Shown: in pieces, positions 27,101-39,100 of the stretch
How the letters are laid out: every line of letters begins with the position of its first letter
Position numbering within the stretch: position 1 is the stretch's first letter
Assembly (NCBI GenBank): GCA_029582265.1
Contig: CM055816.1
Coordinates: 21,323,843 to 21,387,842, forward strand
DNA: 64,000 bases
From: Zoroaster sp. YZ-2022
Lineage: Eukaryota; Echinodermata; Asteroidea; Forcipulatida; Zoroasteridae
Direction of reading: 5' to 3'
Made by a program: the position numbers and the translations under genes
The notes under the pieces: generated by a model
Told to the model about the DNA's origin: nothing
Databases searched by the model: none
What the model saw: only the letters and a program-made list of their open reading frames with translations

Positions 27101-30100
27101 GACAGTGGAAAGTACATACATAAACTACACTGTATAAGTGAAAAGACTTTAGCAAAGGGATACGATTAGAATATGCAAGTATAGGTAAGTGATTAAAGAA
27201 TAAAGTAGTTTTATTATTTGAAGCGCTACACACCCCTTACACTTATTATATTCTACTCAAAACAATTTAGGGAACACTGGATTTTTAACATCAAATAGGT
27301 TTGAAATGTTCCATGAACCGGGATTTTCATTTGCAACCCCCCTCTCTCTTTCAGTAGTCATGTCATGAAATGTGTAATCACTACATGCATCGTTTATCAT
27401 CTGTTTCATTGTGCAGTTGTTTCTCATCAACTCTGTGAAACATTGTGTTCATCTGAAATAAATGATCTTGCTTTAACTGAGATTATTCCGGTGTTCCCTA
27501 AATTGTTTTGAGTAGTATATGTTAAGGTATTATTTCATTGTTAATATGATGTTATTACGCTCATGGTTTTTTAGTAATTTGGATTGAAAAAATTGCGGCA
27601 CATTCTTCGGTTTTTGAAAACCTTTTTCCGCTCCCGCCATTGGCGGTGTGCTTCTATAGCACCCTACGAAAACAATACTGAAGCACCAGCGACCAAGAAA
27701 ACCAGTGTAAAAGTCCCGGATGTACGACTACACATGACGTCTATGAACATGCACAAAATAACAAATAAAATAGAAACCGTTATTCGCTGTTTTCTCGAAA
27801 ATGTGAACACTGATTTTGATGAAGTTTTCAAAGGTTAATTTTATGATGTGTATTTTGAAAACTAGATGACTGGAATGAATGCATTCTTCAAAAAACCAAT
27901 GATGTGTCATACCTTTAAAATATCCTTGGTCCTCTGTCCAAGATTCAGTAACAACCACAAACAATCTCCTCTTTTTCAGATGGACAAACTATCTCAGAGT
28001 ATGGACGTGGAGAAGGACAGGCAGAAAGCAAGCCTAGCCGACAGGATCGCAGAGAAACGCCGACAGCACCAGGAACGTGCTAAACAGAATCACCAAGTTG
28101 AGATGACGCAGGAATTGTTGGCACAGAAAATGGAGAGAGATGAACTCAGTAATAAACAGGTGGGTGGATACATTCTCACCCCTCCCTTGCCCCACCCTGC
28201 CTGCCCCACCCTGTCCCGCCCAATCAGCCTCACCCTGCTAGCCAAGCTGAAAAACAATTCTTTCTGCCAATTTTGAGTTCCATTTTGTTAAAAAGTTAAA
28301 ATTTCTTCAAAATACACAAGCCTGTTTTCATATAAGAACATGATTGTGATTCTGATGTGTTGGACAAGTATTTCATTTCATGGAACATAATAGCTAGATA
28401 GTATAAAGTGAACTGCAGTTAAGGAAACAAAATTGTTTGTTAAATTTGACACTTCTTACCCTGTTTTGTTTTTTGCAGTTGAAAGGAGCCGAGAGACCAG
28501 CCCTGGTTCAGTCTCTAGAGGGGGAGGAAAACGGAAGGGCAGAAAACATCATCTACCGAGTGCTGCGACAACGACACATGAAGGAACAAGTCCAACAGGT
28601 TTGTCTGTTTGTCTATGTGTGTATCTTTGTCTGTTTGTCTATGTGTATCTTTGTATATCACTGTGCTTGTCTCTCTTTGACTTTGTTCCTTTTTTGCTGT
28701 TTGTTTGTTTGTCTTCTGTCAGTCATTTTTTTGATCGGCCAGTCTCTTTGTTGGTCAGGCCTGTCTGCCTGTATGTCTGGCTCTATCTCTCTGTGTTTGT
28801 CACACTGTTTCTGCTTGTCTTTTTGTTGGTTGTTTCGTCAGTCATATTGTCTAACTATCCTGCTGTCTGTCTGTTTCTCTTTATACATCTGCACTGCAGT
28901 CTCAACTTGCCTTTTAATCTACATGTATCTATATTTCATTTTCACCTGCCATGTTAATCTTTTGAATTCAAAAATTCAGCATACTTATACCTCCAATAAT
29001 AATAATAACCAAACTGGTGCTCAAGGCGCATGACATTATTACCCCTGCTCATCAGGCTCATAAATCATTCCTGAAACCATCTCAACTCCCTGGGGAGTAT
29101 ACAGCTCAATTGCTGCCATTACAGCGCATATGGGCTAATCAAACACAACAACCAACTCTGCCCTCACAGGTACCCATTTACCCCTGGGTGGAGAGAAGCA
29201 ATTATGGTAAAGTGTCTTGCTCAAGGACACAAGCACTATGGTCGCGGTTGGGATTCGAACCCACATTCTGACGACTCAGCCATCAGAACACAAATCCGAT
29301 GCACTAAACCGCTCGACCATGGCACTCCAACAGGGCATGGAATCGGAGTGCTAGTTCTAGAATAACTCAGTGACTGAAAATAATACCCCACATGATAAGG
29401 TCACATTACCGTTGCTGCTGCATAAATGAGCCAGTCATTTTCAGTCACTGTGTTCATCTTAAACGAGGACACCGATTCCATGCCCTGTTGAAAGTCTGCT
29501 CTGATCGTGACGATACTGCCCCGATGCACTAAACCGCTCGACCATGGCACTCCAATTTTTTTTCTAAATATGTTTAAATTAACTTTGATAACTCTTTGTC
29601 AATCATTTGCATTATATTGATTTTTTCCCCAATTATGACCAGAAACACCTATGACGAGAAATAATATTTAAATTTTGTGGTATTGGTTGTACATATGTAT
29701 CCTCATTGATTACTTACCATGTGATGTCCAGGAGGAACAAATGGATCGTGAAAAGGCAACAGCAATTGTCACTGCCCAAGCCAAGATGGATGAGATCTGT
29801 CAGAAGGAGAGAGACTCATTGATGGAGGCCCAACAGAAGGAATACCTGGAGCTGATCGCTAACTCTGGCTCCCTGTCAGCAGCTAACCTGGCTGAGAAGA
29901 AAGAGAAACTTCAACAACAACACCAGGTAAAGGCTTCTTGTAAACCAGGGTTATAGAAGGGTTTTGGAGGGGGGTGGGGACGAGGGGAGGGGGACGAGGG
30001 GAGGGGGATGAGGGAAGAGACCAAAAAGAGTAACTGGAGGAGTACAGCCCTGTTATATTTTTTCATGAATTGGGGAAATTGACGTGTTTGTTCTGAGTAA

Positions 30101-33100
30101 CAAAGCTTTTAAGTCGTGGTATAGCCAAACCTTTGAGAAGCCCTGCCATGCCTGGGCAACATGTCCTTGTAATCTGTCTTTTGTGAGTCGTAATCCTGTA
30201 GCAAAACAGTACCTTCCAATCAACCTAACCTGGGCTTTTGGAGGGCCTAGCCCAGACAAGTAGAGCTCATTATAATGGGTGCAGTTGTGAACAAAAGACA
30301 GCTGAGGTGTCAGCCAAGTCTGCGTTAACAATAAGAGCTATTTGAAATCTATTCATTAGTAAAGGGTCTTTTGTGCTAAGCTAGGGGATTATATAGGGGC
30401 CTGGCTGGGATTCTCAAAGGCTCGGCTGTACCATGACTTTGGCCTTCCTCCTTAAGGTTTAGAGTAACCACCTGTTTGGAGCAGTATAACCTTGTGTTTA
30501 CCAATAGCTATATGTAAATCTAAAGACTGCTCCCAAATCCAGGAGTTGGTAGGTGAAACTCCCTCTAACTGAAGAAAGTACTTTGATGGAAAAACAAAAT
30601 CCATGGAGAAAGATACAACATGATTGCTGCATTAAAATTAAACAAGATAACATTCTTAAGATTTTGAGTATTTCTTTAGCTTAGCAAGATCTTACAGCCC
30701 TACAACCATATAATGCTATATTGTCCTTGTTCTAACTCTCATGGTCCAGAAACAACTCGCCGAGTTTGACAAGATAACAGCCCAGAGGAAGGAGCAAGCC
30801 AGCAAGGATTGCCTGCCTGTGATTGCGGTGAAGCAAGCCCACGCCAGACTGGCCATGAGAGAGAGACAACTCAAGGAACTTGCTGAGGCTATGAGAGACT
30901 TGTCTCCTGAGGAGGTAGGTACTCATCTGTGAATGGTAGGAGGAAGTATGGGGTATGGGAGGGGGTTGGGATTGCCTGTCTGGGATTGAGGTGAAGCAAG
31001 CCTGCGCCTGACTGGCCATGAGAGAGAGACAACTCAAGCAGGCATGTGATTCCTCAGGATTTTTTACAGATCTCCCTTTGCCTCCAAATTTGTTTGAAAG
31101 AAGAGAAGTAGCCACCAAGGAAAGAAAGAAGTAGCCTGTATTGTGTCCAAACCTCTAGTTTCTTGTTTGTGGGGATGTGGAGAGTCTGTAAATCCTCCAA
31201 AATTTAACATCCAGGAGGTTCAGGGGGCTTTGTCCTCTGACCCAGTCCCGCTACTAATTTTTCAGGATTTTTTTACTTTTATCAAATCACACCTCTGCTC
31301 AAGGTACTTGCTGAGGCTATGAGAGACTTGTCTCCTGAAGACGTGGGTACTCATCTGTGGATGGTCAGGAGCATATGAGAGCAGTTAGGGAGCGGGGGAA
31401 ATTCATTCATATATTTGCATTCATATATTTGTACAAACAAGATAGTTGGTACCCATATCAATCATCCAAAAATAAAATTCCCATCAGAAGTGATTTTATC
31501 TTATCAAATTTCAAAAGCTTATTGTAAAACAAAAGCATTTTTAAAATCTGATTTCCTTTTTCTTTTCTTTTTTAAATGTGAGTACCTATTGTGATGAAAT
31601 AATAATTTTGGAGGTTATTTTACAAGAAATATATAATAATTGATGATATATTTCTTGTAAAATAACCTCCAGTTCTTTTCAGAACTAATTACTACTCATT
31701 TGAGAAAATCACATGGTGTCACTGCAAACAGTCGTTTCTTAGAGGGACAGTATCGTCACGGTCAGAGCAGACTTTCAACAGGGCATGGAATCGGTGTTCT
31801 AGTTTAAAGATGAGCATTCTAGTTTAAAGATGAGCACAGTGACTGAAAATTACTGGCTCATTCTAGTTTAAAGATGAGCACAGTGACTGAAAATTACTGG
31901 CTCATTCTAGTTTAAAGATGAGCACAGTGACTGAAAATTACTGGCTCATTCTAGTTTAAGATGAGCACAGTGACTGAAAATTACTGGCTCATTCTGGTTT
32001 AAAGATGAGCACAGTGACTGAAAATTACTGGCTCATTCTGGTTTAAAGATGAGCACAGTGACTGAAAATTACTGGCTCATTCTGGTTTAAAGATGAGCAC
32101 AGTGACTGAAAATTACTGGCTCATTCTAGTTTAAAGATGAGCACAGTGACTGAAAATTACTGGCTCATTCTGGTTTAAAGATGAGCACAGTGACTGAAAA
32201 TTACTGGCTCATTCTGGTTTAAAGATGAGCACAGTGACTGAAAATTACTGGCTCATTCTAGTTTAAAGATGAGCACAGTGACTGAAAATTACTGGCTCAT
32301 TCTGGTTTAAAGATGAGCACAGTGACTGAAAATTACTGGCTCATTCTGGTTTAAAGATGAGCACAGTGACTGAAAATTACTGGCTCATTCTAGTTTAAAG
32401 ATGAGCACAGTGACTGAAAATTACTGGCTCATTCTAGTTTAAAGATGAGCACAGTGACTGAAAATTACTGGCTCATTCTAGTTAAAGATGAGCACAGTGA
32501 CTGAAAATTACTGGCTCATTCTAGTTTAAAGATGAGCACAGTGACTGAAAATTACTGGCTCATTCTAGTTTAAAGATGAGCACAGTGACTGAAAATTACT
32601 GGCTCATTCTAGTTTAAAGATGAGCACAGTGACTGAAAATTACTGGCTCATTCTAGTTTAAGATGAGCACAGTGACTGAAAATTACTGGCTCATTCTGGT
32701 TTAAAGATGAGCACAGTGACTGAAAATTACTGGCTCATTCTAGTTTAAAGATGAGCACAGTGACTGAAAATTACTGGCTCATTCTGGTTTAAAGATGAGC
32801 ACAGTGACTGAAAATTACTGGCTCATTCTGGTTTAAAGATGAGCACAGTGACTGAAAATTACTGGCTCATTCTAGGTTTAAAGATGAGCACAGTGACTGA
32901 AAATTACTGGCTCATTCTAGGTTTAAAGATGAGCACAGTGACTGAAAATTACTGGCTCATTCTGGTTTAAAGATGAGCACAGTGACTGAAAATTACTGGC
33001 TCATTCTGGTTTAAAGATGAGCACAGTGACTGAAAATTACTGGCTCATTCTGGTTTAAAGATGAGCACAGTGACTGAAAATTACTGGCTCATTCTGGTTT

Positions 33101-36100
33101 AAAGATGAGCACAGTGACTGAAAATTACTGGCTCATTCTGGTTTAAAGATGAGCACAGTGACTGAAAATTACTGGCTCATTCTAGTTAAAGATGAGCACA
33201 GTGACTGAAAATTACTGGCTCATTCTGGTTTAAAGATGAGCACAGTGACTGAAAATTACTGGCTCATTCTGGTTTAAAGATGAGCACAGTGACTGAAAAT
33301 TACTGGCTCATTCTGGTTTAAAGATGAGCACAGTGACTGAAAATTACTGGCTCATTCTGGTTTAAAGATGAGCACAGTGACTGAAAATTACTGGCTCATT
33401 CTAGTTTAAAGATGAGCACAGTGACTGAAAATTACTGGCTCATTCTAGTTTAAAGATGAGCACAGTGACTGAAAATTACTGGCTCATTCTGGTTTAAAGA
33501 TGAGCACAGTGACTGAAAATTACTGGCTCATTCTGGTTTAAAGATGAGCACAGTGACTGAAAATTACTGGCTCATTCTGGTTTAAAGATGAGCACAGTGA
33601 CTGAAAATTACTGGCTCATTCTGGTTTAAAGATGAGCACAGTGACTGAAAATTACTGGCTCATTCTAGTTTAAAGATGAGCACAGTGACTGAAAATTACT
33701 GGCTCATTCTGGTTTAAAGATGAGCACAGTGACTGAAAATTACTGGCTCATTCTGGTTTAAAGATGAGCACAGTGACTGAAAATTACTGGCTCATTCTGG
33801 TTTAAAGATGAGCACAGTGACTGAAAATTACTGGCTCATTCTGGTTTAAAGATGAGCACAGTGACTGAAAATTACTGGCTCATTCTGGTTTAAAGATGAG
33901 CACAGTGACTGAAAATTACTGGCTCATTCTAGTTTAAAGATGAGCACAGTGACTGAAAATTACTGGCTCATTCTGGTTTAAAGATGAGCACAGTGACTGA
34001 AAATTACTGGCTCATTCTGGTTTAAAGATGAGCACAGTGACTGAAAATTACTGGCTCATTCTGGTTTAAAGATGAGCACAGTGACTGAAAATTACTGGCT
34101 CATTCTGGTTTAAAGATGAGCACAGTGACTGAAAATTACTGGCTCATTCTGGTTTAAAGATGAGCACAGTGACTGAAAATTACTGGCTCATTCTGGTTTA
34201 AAGATGAGCACAGTGACTGAAAATTACTGGCTCATTCTAGTTTAAAGATGAGCACAGTGACTGAAAATTACTGGCTCATTCTGGTTTAAAGATGAGCACA
34301 GTGACTGAAAATTACTGGCTCATTCTAGTTTAAAGATGAGCACAGTGACTGAAAATTACTGGCTCATTCTAGTTTAAAGATGAGCACAGTGACTGAAAAT
34401 TACTGGCTCATTCTAGTTTAAAGATGAGCACAGTGACTGAAAATTACTGGCTCATTCTAGTTTAAAGATGAGCACAGTGACTGAAAATTACTGGCTCATT
34501 CTAGTTTAAAGATGAGCACAGTGACTGAAAATTACTGGCTCATTCTAGTTTAAAGATGAGCACAGTGAATGAAAATTACTGGCTCATTCTAGTTTAAAGA
34601 TGAGCACAGTGACTGAAAATTACTGGCTCATTCTAGTTTAAAGATGAGCACAGTGACTGAAAATTACTGGCTCATTCTAGTTTAAAGATGAGCACAGTGA
34701 CTGAAAATTACTGGCTCATTCTAGTTTAAAGATGAGCACAGTGACTGAAAATTACTGGCTCATTCTAGTTAAAGATGAGCACAGTGACTGAAAATTACTG
34801 GCTCATTCTAGTTTAAGATGAGCACAGTGACTGAAAATTACTGGCTCATTCTAGTTTAAAGATGAGCACAGTGACTGAAAATTACTGGCTCATTCTAGTT
34901 TAAAGATGAGCACAGTGACTGAAAATTACTGGCTCATTCTAGTTTAAAGATGAGCACAGTGACTGAAAATTACTGGCTCATTCTAGTTTAAAGATGAGCA
35001 CAGTGACTGAAAATTACTGGCTCATTCTGGTTTAAAGATGAGCACAGTGACTGAAAATTACTGGCTCATTCTAGTTTAAAGATGAGCACAGTGACTGAAA
35101 ATTACTGGCTCATTCTGGTTTAAAGATGAGCACAGTGACTGAAAATTACTGGCTCATTCTGGTTTAAAGATGAGCACAGTGACTGAAAATTACTGGCTCA
35201 TTCTAGTTTAAAGATGAGCACAGTGACTGAAAATTACTGGCTCATTCTGGTTTAAAGATGAGCACAGTGACTGAAAATTACTGGCTCATTCTGGTTTAAA
35301 GATGAGCACAGTGACTGAAAATTACTGGCTCATTCTGGTTTAAAGATGAGCACAGTGACTGAAAATTACTGGCTCATTCTGGTTTAAAGATGAGCACAGT
35401 GACTGAAAATTACTGGCTCATTCTGGTTTAAAGATGAGCACAGTGACTGAAAATTACTGGCTCATTCTGGTTTAAAGATGAGCACAGTGACTGAAAATTA
35501 CTGGCTCATTCTGGTTTAAAGATGAGCACAGTGACTGAAAATTACTGGCTCATTCTGGTTTAAAGATGAGCACAGTGACTGAAAATTACTGGCTCATTCT
35601 GGTTTAAAGATGAGCACAGTGACTGAAAATTACTGGCTCATTCTGGTTTAAAGATGAGCACAGTGACTGAAAATTACTGGCTCATTCTGGTTTAAAGACG
35701 AGCACAGTGACTGAAAATTACTGGCTCATTCTGGTTTAAAGATGAGCACAGTGACTGAAAATTACTGGCTCATTCTAGTTTAAGATGAGCACAGTGACTG
35801 AAAATTACTGGCTCATTTATGCAGTGTGTTCATCTTAAACTAGCACACTGATTCCATGCCCAGTTGATTGTGACGATATTGCCCCTTTAAATAGAGGGTT
35901 AGAATGAACGTACGTTTCCAAATATCAAAGTTGTATCTTCCTTGGCAATCTCGATCAGGCTCTCGTACATCAGTACACGGAAGCTGCTGATAAAGCAGCC
36001 CTGGATGCACAGAAGTACCGGGAGAGCAAGATGAGCCAGATGACGTCCGAGATTGACCGCGTCAAAGCTGAGAAGAAGAAACGAGATGATGAGAGAAGAC

Positions 36101-39100
36101 GCAAGATGCAACAAGAGATAGAGTAAGTAGTTTGTGAATTCACTGATGACATTCTCACGTCACTGTTGAAAAAAATAAATCAAAATAAACCAAAACAACA
36201 ACAACCACAACCACTTGCCCAGGTGAGAAAAGATGCAACGTGTAACTATAGAGATAGAATAAGTATAAGAATAAGTTTGATGCAGGCATGATATTCGAAG
36301 TCCTAACTTTTTGATTTTGAAAATCCTACCATGAAATCGGGTTCCAACTAACTTCAGACCATGGAAACTTTCCTTGTGTATCATTTTATTGTAAATACCA
36401 AGGTGGAGTGTCGTGGCCGAGCGGTCTAGCTTACCGGACTGGTGTTCTGGTGTTAGCAGCAGAATGTGAGTTCGAATCCCGGCTGTGACACTTGTGTCCT
36501 TGAGCAAGACACTTAACCATAATTGCTTCTCTCCACCCAGGGGTTAAATGGGTACCTGTGAAGGCAGAGTTGGTTGATTAGCCCTATATGCGCTGTAATG
36601 GCAGCAATTGAGCTGTATACTCCCCAGGGAGCTGAGATGGTATCAGGAATGATTTATGAGCCTTATGAGCAGGGGTAATGATATAATGCGCCTTGAGCAC
36701 CACTTAGTTGGTGGATACGTGCGCTATATAAGTCCACACATTATTATTATTATTATTATTATTAAAAAAAACAGTTTCCTTGCTATACAGGCTAGTATAT
36801 GCCTAATGATAACGGCAAACATTTTCCCTACCTTTTCATTTTCTCACAATATCATCCCTGTTTGATGACAACTCATCAACATAAAAACAAAAGTGTGCAC
36901 AGCTGCTGCCCAAAGAATAGTTGAGACAATTTGTCAGAAGTGATAGAATATCGTGAGGATGGATTGTGAATTCACATTATGAACTGAGAATGTCTGAAAT
37001 ATATTTTGTTAGGAACAAAATGTTTGAAACTTCACAGTGGGGATTTTGTTTCAGACATATTATGTGACATTTCTGAAAAATATAGTTTCAGATATCTGGT
37101 CTGTTCACATTGTAGGCCCCCCACAGTAAATATATACCCAATGTCATACTGGAAAAAAAAACACTTTGGCGGCAAGCGTGTACTTGTATTGAATTGAATT
37201 TATTCGGATAAAAAGATGACAAAAATACAATAATTTATTCAGATAAAAAGATGACAAAAAAACAATTTATTCGGATAAAAAGATGACAAAAATACAATAA
37301 TTTATTCAGATAAAAAGATGACAAAAATACAATAATTTATTCAGATAAAAAGATGACAAAAATACAATCATTTATTCAGATAAAAGATGACAAAAATACA
37401 ATAATTTATTCAGATAAAAATATGACAAAAATACAATAATTTATTCAGATAAAAAGATGACAAAAATACAAAACACATTACAAAGATAAGAGAAAACATC
37501 AAATTTATCCAAGGATAACGCAAAAAGCCAATGACATATAGGCTTATTTCAATTGGGGTCCTTACATCGAAACATCAAAAATTGGAAAGACAAAGACAAA
37601 AATCAACAGACAAAATACTTTTGACGGCCAATGATCCTGAGAGATATTACATAATTATATGAACCTGTAAACTGCTGCTTTTTTAATGCATTGATGCCAC
37701 ATGGATCTTTGAGCCATTGGTTAAGCAGAGATTATATACAATGCAATTATCACATCACAGCATCCACAACATTTATATATACATAACAGCAAAAGAAACG
37801 TCACCCCTAAAAATATTTATTACTTTCATTTTATAATTAATATAATTTGTTTAATGAAGAATATTATGAGTATGGAGTGTAACACAAACATAATGTGGCA
37901 AATTTGGTTGACCTCAAAATTCGTCATGCATGACGTCTGAGGACACATAAGCTAACCACGTTCTCAGACTTATCAAAATTTAGGGGGTGACGTTTCTTTT
38001 GCTGTTATGTATATTTCATTTTTTAGGTCTTTGGAGTCCGAGTTGGAAGTGGATCGTATCCGTGACGAACAAAGACAGAGAGAACGTGATGAACAGCGGA
38101 TGAAGACAATCGAGGAACAGAAACAGGAGAAAGAGAGACGACTCCAGCAAGAAATGCAACAACTTGAAGGAAATAAAGACGCTCAGGAGGTAAGGAAGGG
38201 TGACTGACACACATACAGACAGGGTGACAAACAGGGTGACTGACAGGCCAACAACAGACAGACAACCAAGTAAACAGACATATAGACAACCAGATAGCAA
38301 AACAGGTTTATAAATAAATCCACAAGAGATCATTTTACATTATTCTATTTGAGATTTCATCTCCTAGACCCATAATATAAAGTGCGTCTATGTTGTCTTG
38401 TTCCCAGGAGTGTCATTTGTCCGGATTTTTTCAGATTTTTACAAATCGCAGTATTGTGATCCTCCGGATTTTAAAGATTTAAGCAATAAAGGATAGCAAA
38501 GCAAACGCTCAGAACTATAGATTTCACCCCTGCGCTGTTCACAACAGCAGTCCCAATACCCCTAGAAAAAGTTACGTAGATTTTTCAAAACTGCCCAGCC
38601 ACAACCCTGATGATGGTGCAATCCCATTCAGTGACACTTTATCTCTGTTGACTTGTTTTATTCAAATTGTATTTTGGGTACAAAATGATGCGAGTCCATA
38701 AGGACTATTCCCGTAGTTTGTCAATGTGACAATAATGTTTGTTCGGGAACAGTTAACCTTTTTAAGGGTACCAAAATATGACCAGTTGGTTAGATTGTGG
38801 AATGGTTAGAGAGACAGGATATTTTTTTCAGATCCTTGTGTAGCAAAAATGAAATCACAATTTTATTAAAGTCAGGACATGAGCCTCATTTTCATTTCTA
38901 CAGATTTTTGTAACAAATCCAAGATGGTAGTTCCATGATAAAAGGTCATTGATATCCTATTGTATAGTTTCAGGATTGATTTTGGTCCAATGACCTGGGG
39001 TAATGAATGTTAAAGGGACAGTATCGTCATGATCAACAGGGCATGGAATCGGAGTGCTAGTTTTAGATTAACTCAGTGGCTGAAAATAATACCCCACATG

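Noticed and set aside
28433..29033. Two overlapping plus-strand ORFs of 174-198 codons
   Set aside because: They are exon 19 reading through into a GTCTGTTTGTCT low-complexity intron; the membrane-like sequence is an artefact of T-rich codons.
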